A stretch of DNA of 64,000 bases from Flavobacteriaceae bacterium GSB9 (GCA_022749295.1 CP062007.1:248001-312000), one strand, 5' to 3'; shown: positions 34,526 to 44,089, counted from the first letter of the stretch. Numbers and translations: made by a program. Notes: generated by a model from the sequence alone, not told the origin.

Positions 34526-34732
34526 TAGAAAAGTAGATTTAATAGGAAATTGGTTTATTTTCTTGACAATAGTCTAAATATAGCTAAAACATGATTAATT
34601 TCATTTAAGAAAATGAGTTGTAATGCATTAAGGATGTTAAAGGTTTAGCTTTTTGTTTTTTCTGAAAATAATAAGTTATTGGATAAACTGCAGAAAAGAA
34701 TAATTATATTTTAAACATTCTACTTCCAATTT

Positions 34733-35773
34733 TCAATCCAACTTTACTCGCTCGGCTCTATTGGCGAGTTCCCAAGCCATATGGAAAATTAAACGCGCTC
34801 TGGTTTCTAAAAACTCATAATTTATTTTATCGGGTGTGTCGCTTGGTTTGTGGTAATCGGCATGGGTTCCGTTAAAATAAAATATGACAGGTATGTTGTG
34901 CTTTGCAAAATTGTAGTGATCAGATCGGTAATAAAAACGGTTAGGGTCGTCGTCTTCGTTATAAGTATAATCAAATTCTAAATTAAAATAGGTTTTATTG
35001 ACCTTTTCAGAAAGGTTGTGCAGTTCGGTACTCAATTTATCCGACCCGATAAGGTATAGGTAGTTATCGCTGCCTTCGTGTTTTTGATCAACGCGACCAA
35101 TCATATCAATATTTAAATTGGCAACCGTGTTTTTTAAGGGTAAAATGGGGTCAACTTCGGTGTAATAACGCGATCCGTAAAGGCCAAGTTCTTCACCTGT
35201 TACGTGTAAAAATAAAAGGCTTCGTTTTGGGCCATGTCCAGCCTCTTGGGCGGCCTTAAAAGCTTTGGCAATTTCAATTATGGCAACGGTACCAGAACCA
35301 TCGTCGTCTGCGCCATTATTTATTTGGTCGTTTCCTGTAATACCAATATGATCGAGGTGAGCCGAAATGATAATAACTTCTTCTGGCTTTTCACTGCCTT
35401 TTATGAAAGCTAAAACATTTTCGGAATCCTTGATGCCGCTTGGAAAATAGGACGCCGGAATTTCCTGAAAATAGTCCCCATCAGCAATGGGAGATGGGAT
35501 ACCTGCTTCAACGTAATGCTTTTTTATAAATTCAATCGCCTTTTTTTGCCCAGGTTCACCAGTTTTACGTCCTTCAAAATCATCGGATGCATACGTATAG
35601 AGCATAGTTTTAAGTTCTGAAGCCGTAATAGTTTTGGCATAATGTTCGGGTGCAGCGGTTTTGTTTTTTGCGGTTTTGTCTTGCGAGCTACAAGACGATA
35701 TAGATACAATAGCAGATATAAATAGAGCTAAGATTTTCAATGCAATAAGTTTTTTTGGTGTACTATAATACAA
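34733..35773 (-). CDS. M28 family zinc peptidase, lipoprotein (copy 2)
   Basis: The 346-residue lipoprotein (Cys at residue 28, 'VSISSC') carries the M28 aminopeptidase fold with two-zinc ligands: 'SAHLDHIGI', 'NGADDDGSGT' (about 155-164), the catalytic 'TGEELGLYGS', 'NIDMIGR' and a late His in 'HADYHKPSDT'. It is a clear paralogue of the next gene upstream (35804-36856), sharing the same motif order, so the pair is a tandem duplication. It probably trims peptides at the envelope. The two copies are only 30 bases apart. Confidence 0.92.
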   Translation of the reverse strand: MYYSTPKKLIALKILALFISAIVSISSCSSQDKTAKNKTAAPEHYAKTITASELKTMLYTYASDDFEGRKTGEPGQKKAIEFIKKHYVEAGIPSPIADGDYFQEIPASYFPSGIKDSENVLAFIKGSEKPEEVIIISAHLDHIGITGNDQINNGADDDGSGTVAIIEIAKAFKAAQEAGHGPKRSLLFLHVTGEELGLYGSRYYTEVDPILPLKNTVANLNIDMIGRVDQKHEGSDNYLYLIGSDKLSTELHNLSEKVNKTYFNLEFDYTYNEDDDPNRFYYRSDHYNFAKHNIPVIFYFNGTHADYHKPSDTPDKINYEFLETRARLIFHMAWELANRAERVKLD

Positions 35774-35803
35774 AAAATGTAGTTAGGCTAACTTAACTTT
35801 AGT

Positions 35804-36856
35804 CTATTTTAACAGTTCGTTTTGATCGTCGGTTGAAAGTCTGCGATTTTGGTTTGCAATTTGCCAAGCTGTAGCAAAAATGAGTTTCGTACGTTTTTCT
35901 AAAAAATCGAAGTTTATTTTGTCAGGTGTATCAGTTACCTTATGGTAATCGTCATGTTCACCATTAAAGTAAAAAATAACAGGAATACCTTGCAGAGCAA
36001 AGTTATAGTGGTCTGAACGCGCATAGTAGTTGTTTTCCTCATCTTCAATGTTGTACCTGTAATCTATTTTAAGATTGAAATAGGTGCTGTTTACTTTTTC
36101 TGAGATGTAGTGCAATTCTTTGCTCAGTCGATTAGACCCTATAAGGTAAAGGTAGTTCTCATTTGGTTTTTGAACATTGTCAACACGCCCAATCATATCT
36201 ATATTAAGGTTGGTAAGTGTTTGGCTTAGGGGAAACACGGGGTGTTTTACATAAAATTCTGATCCGCGTTGACCAATCTCTTCTCCCGTGAGATGTAAAA
36301 ACAGGATGCTTCTTTTAGGGCCATGCCCATCTTGTTTGGCAAGTTTGAAGGCTTGGGCCATTTCCATTAGGGCAACATTACCCGAACCATCATCGTCGGC
36401 TCCTTGAAATACTTTGCCGTTTTCTGATATGCCCAAATGGTCTAAATGAGCAGAAATGATAATGACCTCTTCTGGCTTTTCTGTGCCTTTAACGTAGGCC
36501 AACACATTTTCTGAACTGTTATATTGGTTCTCCATGAAACTAGACGGAACCGTTTGAAAATATTGGTTGCCACTAATGGGCGAAGCAATGTTTTCGCTTT
36601 GATAATAGTTTTTTAAGAATAAGGCAGCTTTTTTTTGTCCTGGTTCGCCAATTTTCCGGCCTTCAAAATTAGTGTCGCAAAATTTGTAGAGGTGCGTTTT
36701 TAGCTCATTGGCGGTTATGGTATTGGCATATTTTCTTACCAAAATACTATCGTTAAATGTGATGCTGTTTTTAAGGTTTTCAATTTTTGCCGTGTATTTT
36801 GGGGTAGCACATGTACCAACTAACGTAAATAGAGAGAGAATAGCAAGGGTTTTCAT
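35804..36856 (-). CDS. M28 family zinc peptidase, lipoprotein (copy 1)
   Basis: The 350-residue protein has a short lipoprotein signal (Cys16 in 'LVGTC') and the M28 metal ligands 'SAHLDHLG', 'GADDDGSGN', 'TGEEIGQRGS', 'NIDMIGR' and the late His motif 'DDYHKVTDT'. It is the first of the tandem pair and presumably drives its own transcript and that of copy 2. Both copies keep all the zinc-binding residues and so should be active. They differ mainly in the N-terminal region. Confidence 0.92.
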   Translation of the reverse strand: MKTLAILSLFTLVGTCATPKYTAKIENLKNSITFNDSILVRKYANTITANELKTHLYKFCDTNFEGRKIGEPGQKKAALFLKNYYQSENIASPISGNQYFQTVPSSFMENQYNSSENVLAYVKGTEKPEEVIIISAHLDHLGISENGKVFQGADDDGSGNVALMEMAQAFKLAKQDGHGPKRSILFLHLTGEEIGQRGSEFYVKHPVFPLSQTLTNLNIDMIGRVDNVQKPNENYLYLIGSNRLSKELHYISEKVNSTYFNLKIDYRYNIEDEENNYYARSDHYNFALQGIPVIFYFNGEHDDYHKVTDTPDKINFDFLEKRTKLIFATAWQIANQNRRLSTDDQNELLK

Positions 36857-37233
36857 TTGTGTTTATATAGGTTTAATCCCATGTAACTTACAATCAAAAC
36901 ATTCTCTGGGGCTGGAAAATTATTTATTGTTCGAGTTTCATAAAAAAATCAACAACAAATATATGAAAAAAGAGAAAATACTTACTGCCCTATTGGAATA
37001 TCTTCCTATTTGTCTTCGTCAGTGTTCAAGTTCCCAATTTTAAGACCTTCAAGTTTTTATGCTTTTATAAGATTTAGGTTTGGGGCGGACAACTGATTTT
37101 TATCATAGTTTTAGTTGGGGTAGTGCTTTATATTTACTTAACAGTCAGTTTTTTAAAAATTATTTTTTTATATTATAATAGCCCGTTTGCTCAGTAATCA
37201 TCAGGGTTTGTTTTAAATAAAGCTTGTAAACAG
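36857..37233. other. Intergenic region, divergent promoters
   Basis: The 377 bases lie between the leftward peptidase pair and the rightward universal stress gene, so both promoters should be here. No box matching TAnnTTTG with a good -33 was found. A 26-codon ATG frame at 36963-37043 has no recognisable features and I do not call it a gene. Confidence 0.6.
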
Positions 37234-38073
37234 ATGAAAAATATACTACTGCCTACCGATTTTTCTAAAAATTCCATCAACGCTATTCATTACGCTATGG
37301 AATTGCTTAAAGCTGAGTATTGTCAATTTTATGTTTTAAATGTTCAGAAGGCGTCATCGTTCATAACAGATGACCTCATGGTGGTCAATTCTTCAACCAC
37401 CGTTTATAAGACTTTGGTTGATGCCTCAAAAAAATCGATGCAGAATATAATTGCTACTGTTAAAAAGAAATATAAAAACAGAAAGCATCAATTTCACACC
37501 ATAGTAGATTATGATAATTTTGTAGACTCCATAAATCAAGTTTGTGATAATCAAGATATCGACTTGATTATAATGGGTACGCACGGTGCGTCTGGGCTCG
37601 GGAAGTTACTTTTTGGCAGTAATACGGTACGTGTAATGCAGCGCTGCCCAATACCTGTGTTGGCTATTCCAACGGGGTGTAAGTTTATTCAGTTAAATTC
37701 GGTTGCCTTTACAACAAATAATTTAAAAGTATTTAAACAGCGAGAGTTGAAGGCTCTTAGCGATATAATATTACAACACAATTCTAAATTAAATATACTT
37801 CATGTTGCAGACGAAAACCATTTAGCCCAAAATCAAACTTTAAATGAAGGTTTTTTTAAGGTTTATTTCCCTCATGCGAATCATGAGTTTATAGACGTTA
37901 CTGGCCATGATATTTTTAATGTCGTTTACAGCTACATTGAAAACAACAATATAAAAATGCTGGCCATGATGAGTAAAAAACATTCATTTTTAGAACGGTT
38001 ATTCACTAGGCACGCGGTAGAAACTTTTGCATTTAAAATTGATATCCCTTTTTTGGTTATGCCGGTGGATTAA
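37234..38073 (+). CDS. Universal stress protein, two UspA domains
   Basis: The 279-residue protein consists of two UspA-fold domains. The first (1-148) is intact, starting 'MKNILLPTDFSKNSINAIHY' and ending with the nucleotide-binding 'GTHGASGLGKLLFGSNTVRV'. The second (about 150-279) lacks that glycine motif and ends 'DIPFLVMPVD'. This intact-plus-degenerate arrangement is common in Bacteroidetes. Universal stress proteins bind ATP or act as stress-response chaperone-like proteins in the cytoplasm. The gene stands alone. Confidence 0.9.
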   Translation: MKNILLPTDFSKNSINAIHYAMELLKAEYCQFYVLNVQKASSFITDDLMVVNSSTTVYKTLVDASKKSMQNIIATVKKKYKNRKHQFHTIVDYDNFVDSINQVCDNQDIDLIIMGTHGASGLGKLLFGSNTVRVMQRCPIPVLAIPTGCKFIQLNSVAFTTNNLKVFKQRELKALSDIILQHNSKLNILHVADENHLAQNQTLNEGFFKVYFPHANHEFIDVTGHDIFNVVYSYIENNNIKMLAMMSKKHSFLERLFTRHAVETFAFKIDIPFLVMPVD

Positions 38074-38179
38074 TGTGATGTTTTGCAACATGAAGTTACT
38101 TTTTGTTAAGGAAAATGTGTAACATTTTTGAGAGTAGTGCGTCTTATGGGTAAAGTATCAATCAAAATATCATAGCGTT

Positions 38180-38518
38180 ATGAGACAAGATAATCAACTG
38201 ATAGTTATAACACACTTAAGCCAACTTATTACCTTAGTTATAGGTTTTGGCAGTTTACTTTTGCCATTGGTTTTTTGGCTTACGCAAAAAGACAAGGTTT
38301 ACCAAATGGATGCTCACGGCAAAAACATTATTAATTTTCAACTGAGTTTAATAGTATATTGCATTATATGCGTACCGTTGATATTGTTGTTTGGTTTAGG
38401 CCTTTTAGGGTTTATGGTTTTAGGGCTGGTAGCTGTCGTATTTCCTATTGTAAATGCTATAAAAGCAAGTAAGGGCGAAATTCCAACTTACCCGTTTACC
38501 TTTAATTTTATAAACTAG
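38180..38518 (+). CDS. DUF4870 membrane protein
   Basis: The 112-residue product has three transmembrane segments (about 13-37, 52-72, 75-95), with 'QKDKVYQMDAHGKNIINFQL' between the first two. This is the DUF4870 pattern; similar proteins occur in many bacteria with unknown function. It is followed by a strong terminator. Confidence 0.88.
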   Translation: MRQDNQLIVITHLSQLITLVIGFGSLLLPLVFWLTQKDKVYQMDAHGKNIINFQLSLIVYCIICVPLILLFGLGLLGFMVLGLVAVVFPIVNAIKASKGEIPTYPFTFNFIN

Positions 38519-38550
38519 TAAAACTTCAACAGTAAATTAAAACAATAAAG

Positions 38551-38580
38551 AAACGCCCACTTGTTTTAGTGGGCGTTTTT
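38551..38580 (+). terminator. Terminator after the DUF4870 gene
   Basis: AAACGCCCACT (38551-38561) and AGTGGGCGTTT (38568-38578) form a perfect 11-bp stem around a six-base loop, with T continuing to 38580. On the reverse strand it could also end dnaN, since the left side is A-rich only in part. Confidence 0.85.
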
Positions 38581-38639
38581 AGTTGGTTGCCTGGGCAACG
38601 ACTTGTTTAGCTTAGTTTAGTAGTTTGCTGTTTTTATAT

Positions 38640-39758
38640 TTAATTGTTAAGCATTACCGGCATAACCAACATGGTAACTTGTTCGCCTTCGTCCAAACCA
38701 TCTACAGGGGTTAAAATACCAGCCCTGTTTGGCATACTCATTTCTAGCTGAACTTCATCGGCATTTAGGTTGTTTAGCATTTCGGTTAAAAAACGGGAGT
38801 TAAAGCCAATTTGCATGTCGTCACCTTGATAATCGCAGGTTAAACGCTCTTCGGCTTTATTACTGTAATCAATGTCTTCGGCAGAAATATTCAATTCAGC
38901 ACCAGCAATTTTTAATCGTATTTGATGCGTTGTTTTGTTAGAATAAATACTTACACGTTTAACGGAATTCAAAAACTGGTTTCTGTCAATAACCAATTTG
39001 TTAGGATTTTCCTTTGGAATTACAGCTTCGTAATTAGGATATTTTCCGTCAATTAACCTACAGATTAATTCAGAATTTTCAAAAGTAAATTTAGCGTTAG
39101 ATTCGTTGTATTCTATCGTAACATCATCTTCACTGGTTGCCAAAATACCTTTTAATAAGTTTAATGGTTTTTTGGGCATGATAAATTCAGCCACCTGATT
39201 GGCGGTAATATCTGCTCGAGTATATTTTACAAGCTTGTGGGCATCTGTAGCAACGAATGTTAGCCCTTCGGTTGAAAATTGAAAAAATACACCACTCATC
39301 ACCGGACGTAAATCGTCGTTACCGGCAGCGAAAATGGTTTTGCTAATGGCTGTTGCTAAAACATCACCCGTTACAACGGTTTTACTAGGGTCTTCGAGAG
39401 CAACAGCTTTAGGAAATTCGTTTCCATCGGCATAAGCTAAGGCATATTTGCCATGGTTGGAGCTAATTTCAACGGTATTGTTGTCTTCAACAACAAAAGT
39501 TAATGGTTGTTCCGGAAATGTTTTTAAAGTATCGAGTAAAAGGCGGGCAGGCAGGGCTGCACTTCCTTCGCTGTCACTTTCAACGTCTAAGGTCGAAGAC
39601 ATAGTCGTTTCTAAATCACTGGCAGAAACGGTAAGTTGATTTCCGTTCAGTTCAAATAGAAAATTATCTAAAATGGGTAAGGTGTTCGAATTATTTATTA
39701 CGCCTCCCAATATTTGTAATTGTTTTAATAAATAAGTACTTGATACTATAAATTTCAT
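38640..39758 (-). CDS. dnaN: DNA polymerase III sliding clamp subunit beta
   Basis: The 372-residue protein is the beta clamp, with three repeated clamp domains of about 120 residues. The start 'MKFIVSSTYLLKQLQILGGV' and the end 'LTPVDGLDEGEQVTMLVMPV' are typical, and the conserved 'ATDAHKLVKY' near residue 173 is present. As a homodimeric ring it tethers the replicase to DNA. It lies downstream of gldG on the same strand, an arrangement I recall in other Flavobacteriaceae. Confidence 0.96.
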   Translation of the reverse strand: MKFIVSSTYLLKQLQILGGVINNSNTLPILDNFLFELNGNQLTVSASDLETTMSSTLDVESDSEGSAALPARLLLDTLKTFPEQPLTFVVEDNNTVEISSNHGKYALAYADGNEFPKAVALEDPSKTVVTGDVLATAISKTIFAAGNDDLRPVMSGVFFQFSTEGLTFVATDAHKLVKYTRADITANQVAEFIMPKKPLNLLKGILATSEDDVTIEYNESNAKFTFENSELICRLIDGKYPNYEAVIPKENPNKLVIDRNQFLNSVKRVSIYSNKTTHQIRLKIAGAELNISAEDIDYSNKAEERLTCDYQGDDMQIGFNSRFLTEMLNNLNADEVQLEMSMPNRAGILTPVDGLDEGEQVTMLVMPVMLNN

Positions 39759-39882
39759 CTGAAGGATTTATTGTTTTTCAAGGGTTGGTCAAACAAAATT
39801 TTAGCAGAACACTAAAGTAGGATTGTAAAAACCCATTTTATTTTGCCCAACGAATTAGTTTAAATTGAAATTTTACTACCTA

Positions 39883-39890
39883 CAAATATA
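39883..39890 (-). promoter_or_regulatory. Candidate -7 box for dnaN
   Basis: On the minus strand the bases read TATATTTG, matching TAnnTTTG, in the gap between gldG and dnaN. It would give dnaN its own promoter with a leader of about 120 bases. Confidence 0.4.
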
Positions 39891-39929
39891 TTCGAAACCT
39901 TATTTATTTCGAAACAAACTTATTAACAT

Positions 39930-41597
39930 TTAGGAGGTGTATTTTTTCCTTCTAAAGACGTTGAAAAGCAAACCAAAAACACCCAGTAAAATTAACGGAA
40001 ACACAATGTTTATAAGCTGCCATTTAGTTTTTTGTTCAGCGATTTTTTGTTGGTTTAAAAATGCCACGGCAATTTCTTTAGAACGAATGTTTATAAGTCC
40101 GTTGTCGTCTAAAAGGTAATTTACGGCATTAAGCAAAAATTCTTTGTTGCCATAGGTTTGCCCTGTCCATCGGTCGAAGCCTAATTCTTGGGGTACATTT
40201 CTCACCAAATCGTTTTTCACCACATCGCCATCTGCGATAACAATTATTTTAGTGGGGTGGCTTAGATTTTTTACTTCTGAAAGCTTAAAAGGCTTTATAC
40301 GGTTTTCATAGACCGAATGAAATGCACCCTCCAATAGTACCGCTAGTGTTTGGTTGCCAGTATTGAACAATTCGGGATTTTGCTTTTTGGTAACAATGTT
40401 TAGGTTTACCTCCCGAGGCGTGCCTTCTAATTTTGTGTATGGAGCAGATTCTAAAAGAATGGTTTTTTCAACGTTATTTTTTAAGGTGTCGATTTGGTTG
40501 GCAAAATCGAATTTCACTAAGTTTAAATTATTTACAATGGGATGGTTGCTGTTGCTACTGGCTAACGGGGAATAAGGCCATTTTAAGTGCTGAAATTGCG
40601 ATTCGTTACCGCTGCCCATGGCCAAAGTAATGGGGGCAGAGTATAGTGAGCTCACCATAACGGGATTGATGCGTACACCGTATTTAAAGAAAAAATCGGT
40701 AAGGTTTAAATCGCGTGCAATAGCATAGTTTTTTCCATCTGCATTGTATAGGCTATCTTTTTCCATAACTACCGCATCGACCATCCATAAGCTTTTACCG
40801 CCATTCATGATATATTGGTCCAACACCAATTTTTCGTCTTCAGTAAACGCCTCGGTAGGTTTAGCCGAAATCACCAAATCGAAACCTTCAATTTCCTTAA
40901 GTGTTTTTTGCGGATTGGCAGCTACACTATCCAAGGTAAAAGGCGCAATAAAGTAGTATTCGCCCAGTTTTTTTACAAAATCGGCAATGTACTTGTCTTC
41001 AAGTTGTTTATTGCCTTTTAAAATCGCTATTTTTCGACGCTTGGGCTTGGTAAGTTTACTAAAGCCATCGGCAAAAGCATATTCGAGGTGCTGTACAGAG
41101 TTAGAAACCAATTCCTGTTGATTGGCTCCAATTTTGTTTTTAACCAATGAAATGGTTACCGTTTGATTGTTGTAACTTGCCAGAGCCCATGGAAAAATTA
41201 CAGCCTGCGAAGATTTACCATTTTCTTGAACACTGAGTTGCATTGGGGTTAGTCCACGCTGTGTTAATTGTTGAATGTTACGGTCGCGGTTAGTTTCATC
41301 TTCAAGAGGATTGATAAATTTAAAAGTGATATTACCGTTTTCAGCTTGAAACTCTTCAAGTAATTGTCGGGTTTCGTTTTGAAGCCTTCTGAATTCTGAC
41401 GGAAACCCTTCTCCTTCTAAAAAGACATCAATAACTATGGGAGAGTCGACGTTTTTAATGACATCGACTGCAGATTCGCTAAGTGTATAGCGCTTATCGG
41501 CTGTAAAATCGAAGCGTTTGTATATTTTGCTGCTTAAAAAATTAAGTGCAATTAATACAATAGTTAATACGACAATATGTTTTAAAAATTTATTCAA
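39930..41597 (-). CDS. gldG: Gliding motility ABC transporter component GldG
   Basis: The 555-residue protein matches GldG: an N-terminal transmembrane helix (8-25), a large periplasmic region with the ABC-type uncharacterised transport (DUF4350/GldG) pattern ('DFTADKRYTLSESAVDVIKN'), and a C-terminal membrane helix (about 530-548). GldG works with GldF and the ATPase GldA in an ABC-type complex needed for gliding in Flavobacterium johnsoniae. Its start overlaps the upstream unknown gene by 8 bases, so the two are coupled. gldA itself is not in this window. Confidence 0.92.
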   Translation of the reverse strand: MNKFLKHIVVLTIVLIALNFLSSKIYKRFDFTADKRYTLSESAVDVIKNVDSPIVIDVFLEGEGFPSEFRRLQNETRQLLEEFQAENGNITFKFINPLEDETNRDRNIQQLTQRGLTPMQLSVQENGKSSQAVIFPWALASYNNQTVTISLVKNKIGANQQELVSNSVQHLEYAFADGFSKLTKPKRRKIAILKGNKQLEDKYIADFVKKLGEYYFIAPFTLDSVAANPQKTLKEIEGFDLVISAKPTEAFTEDEKLVLDQYIMNGGKSLWMVDAVVMEKDSLYNADGKNYAIARDLNLTDFFFKYGVRINPVMVSSLYSAPITLAMGSGNESQFQHLKWPYSPLASSNSNHPIVNNLNLVKFDFANQIDTLKNNVEKTILLESAPYTKLEGTPREVNLNIVTKKQNPELFNTGNQTLAVLLEGAFHSVYENRIKPFKLSEVKNLSHPTKIIVIADGDVVKNDLVRNVPQELGFDRWTGQTYGNKEFLLNAVNYLLDDNGLINIRSKEIAVAFLNQQKIAEQKTKWQLINIVFPLILLGVFGLLFNVFRRKKYTS

Positions 41598-42075
41598 AAG
41601 ATCGTTCTAATTGGTATTGACTAACTGTTTTAACTTTATTTTTTTCAAATTGTATTTCTATGCATTCTTGTTTGTTGTTGAATGCTCCCGGTTTTAAACC
41701 CAAATTGTAATTCCATTTATTGGGCGTGTTGGTTTTTAACGTATCATCCCAACCGTACCATTCACTTTTTCCTAAAAATTGTGCTATTTCGGTTTTTGTT
41801 TTTCCAATAAAAACACTGTCGTTTAAAATATTATCGCTCATTTCGTAACGTAGCCCCGGACTTTCTTTCCAAGCTTCGGCATTGAAATGCTTTTTGTGAT
41901 GATAGCTGCTAAAAATGTTTAACAACGGATAAAAAACGTAAAAGTAAACTATTGGCGCCAAAGCCAAACTCACTAAAAAAGTAAGCCATTTTCGTTTATC
42001 GATGGTATTGATAAATAGCCAAACGAGAATAAAAACAATAATCATTAAAATTATAAAAGTTGTCGTTATAATCAT
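41590..42075 (-). CDS. Unknown membrane-anchored protein between gldF and gldG
   Basis: The 161-residue protein has two N-terminal transmembrane helices (about 4-24 and 31-53) and a soluble C-terminal part (about 75-160) with 'FIGKTKTEIAQFLGKSEWYG' followed by a strand ending 'IQFEKNKVKTVSQYQLE', a pattern like the BamE/SmpA fold. It overlaps gldF by 4 bases and gldG by 8, so it is translated as part of the gliding operon. In F. johnsoniae gldF and gldG are adjacent. I cannot name this family. Confidence 0.78.
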   Translation of the reverse strand: MIITTTFIILMIIVFILVWLFINTIDKRKWLTFLVSLALAPIVYFYVFYPLLNIFSSYHHKKHFNAEAWKESPGLRYEMSDNILNDSVFIGKTKTEIAQFLGKSEWYGWDDTLKTNTPNKWNYNLGLKPGAFNNKQECIEIQFEKNKVKTVSQYQLERSFE

Positions 42076-42791
42076 TTGCGCTCGTTATCTAATTTTAACT
42101 TGGTTAATATTAAAAAGAACAGTGTTACACTCAGAAAATAAACAATGTCGCGGGTATCCAAAACACCTCTGCTCATACTTTTATAGTGGGCATTCATACC
42201 TAATTGTTCTATAAAATTACTGGAGGCAAAATCGGCTATGCCTTCAAATCCAATATAAAAAATAAAGCATATAAAAACGGCCGTAATAAAAGCTACAATT
42301 TGATTATCGGAAAGTGTTGATGCGAATACGCCAATGGCATTGTAGGCTGCTACTAAAAACAAAAGTCCAAAATACGAGCCCCAAGTGCTGGCCATGTCTA
42401 GATTACCAATTGGATTGCCCAATTCGTAAACTGTATAGACATAGAGAAGTGTAGGTATAAGTGCGAAAATAATTAGAATGAACGCACCAAAATATTTTCC
42501 TAAAACAATACGGAAAACCGATATGGGCTTAGTAAGCAGCAATTCTAGGGTGCCTTGTTTTTTTTCGTCCGAAAAGCTGCGCATGGTTACCGCGGGGATT
42601 AAAAACAGTAAAATCCAAGGCGCCAATAAAAAGAACGACGATAAATCGGCAAAACCATAATTGAGAATATTGAAATCGCCTTTAAATAACCAAAGAAATA
42701 CACCGTTTAACACCAGAAAAACACCAATTACCAAATAGCCGATTGGTGAAGCAAAAAATGAGTTTATTTCTTTTTTAAGTATGGCAAACAT
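42072..42791 (-). CDS. gldF: Gliding motility ABC transporter permease GldF
   Basis: The 239-residue protein has six transmembrane helices and opens with the permease pattern 'MFAILKKEINSFFASPIGYL', followed by 'SFSDEKKQGTLELLLTKPIS', which is typical of ABC-2 type permeases such as GldF. It is the membrane subunit of the GldA-GldF-GldG complex. It is the first gliding gene of the operon; the ABM-domain gene lies 57 bases upstream on the same strand. Confidence 0.92.
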   Translation of the reverse strand: MFAILKKEINSFFASPIGYLVIGVFLVLNGVFLWLFKGDFNILNYGFADLSSFFLLAPWILLFLIPAVTMRSFSDEKKQGTLELLLTKPISVFRIVLGKYFGAFILIIFALIPTLLYVYTVYELGNPIGNLDMASTWGSYFGLLFLVAAYNAIGVFASTLSDNQIVAFITAVFICFIFYIGFEGIADFASSNFIEQLGMNAHYKSMSRGVLDTRDIVYFLSVTLFFLILTKLKLDNERK

Positions 42792-42848
42792 TAATTTTTC
42801 GTTAAAGTTAAAAAAAGTAGCCTTTTATTATCGGCTTAAAGATAATCG

Positions 42849-43145
42849 TTATTTTAATGATTCTAGCTTTTCAACGCTCCAAGCTTCAGGGCGGATGCTA
42901 AAAAGCGGTTTTATTTTGCCCCAAACCCTTTTAAAAAGTTCCGATTTTCGATAATTTTCCAAAGCTTCTTCAGATTCCCAATAGCTGTAAGTAAAAAATA
43001 CGCTCGGGTTGTTATGGTCTCTGTACAATTCTAAAAACGAACAGCCTTCAAATGCTCGAATTTCATTTTTGGTCTTATGGAAATTATCGAGGAACACCTC
43101 AATATTCTGTTTATAAAACCCCATTTTTACTATTCTAACTAACAT
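42849..43145 (-). CDS. ABM-domain small monooxygenase-like protein
   Basis: The 98-residue protein has the ABM dimeric barrel pattern: 'LVRIVKMGFYKQNIEVFLDN' as the first strand and helix, 'FEGCSFLELYRD' and 'FFTYSYWESEEALENYRKS' as central elements. Proteins of this type include quinol monooxygenases such as YgiN, but the substrate here is unknown. It lies 12 bases after the SAM hydrolase gene and upstream of gldF, so it is likely in the same transcript. Confidence 0.85.
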   Translation of the reverse strand: MLVRIVKMGFYKQNIEVFLDNFHKTKNEIRAFEGCSFLELYRDHNNPSVFFTYSYWESEEALENYRKSELFKRVWGKIKPLFSIRPEAWSVEKLESLK

Positions 43146-43157
43146 AAATGTCTTTTA

Positions 43158-44051
43158 TTAATAATCGGTTATATTAGGTATGGTCTTAGAAATTTCAACG
43201 CCTTTTGGAATAACCGAAGATGTTATAAAATTTATACTCACGGCATCCATTAACCGCAACCCTAAAAGTGTAGATGCGCTACCTACCGTACTATTGTTGC
43301 TTTTGTAAACAGCAATTTCTAAAAAACCTCCAGAGTTAAAAACCACTAATTTGCGACCTTCGTCGTGCCTTTTGTTTTCGGGCACTTCAAAATTTACAAT
43401 ATCGCTATATTTTTCATAGATTTTTTTAAACGTATAATTGCGAGCAGAAATTTCGAAATTCCGGCCTTTTTGAATGGTTTCAAAAAAACTGCGTTTTATG
43501 TTGGTCACGACATTTCCGTAATTGTCAATATAAATAACACTGCCAATAATTTGTGTTTTGTCGTCGTTGACAAACGGAGTAATATTTTTTATGGGCTTTA
43601 TTTCCGAAATGTTTTTGCCAATTACCTCTAAAGTGCCTCCGCGAGCTATATGGCAGGCCACTTTAACAAACACATCTAAAACAGGAAAGCTGCTCTGTAT
43701 TCTGTCATGTATGTTTATTTCAACAATTTTTTGAGGGGCAATTTCAGAACAAATCATACTCATAATACCGTTGTTGGCGCAAATAAAGTAGTGGTCGTCC
43801 AACTTTATGGCAATGTGCTTGTTTTCTGGATTCAACTCAGAATCAATGCCAATAATATGTATGGTGCCTTTTGGGAAACTGTTATAAGCATTTTGGATAA
43901 TATAAGCCGCTTCAGAGATGTTAAAAGGCGATACAGAATGTGAGATATCAACAACTTTCACTTCTGGCAATTCACTGTGAATGGCTCCTTTCGTAGCCCC
44001 AGTAAAGTGGTCTTTTTCTCCAAAGTCGGTTGTTAAAGTAATTATTGCCAT
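43158..44051 (-). CDS. S-adenosylmethionine hydroxide adenosyltransferase (DUF62)
   Basis: The 297-residue protein has the signature of the SAM hydroxide adenosyltransferase family (formerly DUF62): 'IITLTTDFGEKDHFTGATKG' (2-21) with the nucleotide-binding Asp, 'VDISHSVSPFNISEAAYIIQ' and 'HIIGIDSELNP'. The enzyme hydrolyses SAM to adenosine and methionine; it is related to fluorinases. I start at 44051 (MAIITL); a TTG at 44057 would add two residues. It leads the transcript toward gldF. Confidence 0.9.
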   Translation of the reverse strand: MAIITLTTDFGEKDHFTGATKGAIHSELPEVKVVDISHSVSPFNISEAAYIIQNAYNSFPKGTIHIIGIDSELNPENKHIAIKLDDHYFICANNGIMSMICSEIAPQKIVEINIHDRIQSSFPVLDVFVKVACHIARGGTLEVIGKNISEIKPIKNITPFVNDDKTQIIGSVIYIDNYGNVVTNIKRSFFETIQKGRNFEISARNYTFKKIYEKYSDIVNFEVPENKRHDEGRKLVVFNSGGFLEIAVYKSNNSTVGSASTLLGLRLMDAVSINFITSSVIPKGVEISKTIPNITDY

Positions 44052-44089
44052 TGGCAAAATTGTTGATATGTTTTTAGTAAAAGCTTACC

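Noticed and set aside
36708-37043. A rightward gene between the M28 pair and the stress protein.
   Set aside because: The frame overlaps the start of the first peptidase gene on the other strand and its free part is only about 26 codons from the internal ATG, with no feature.
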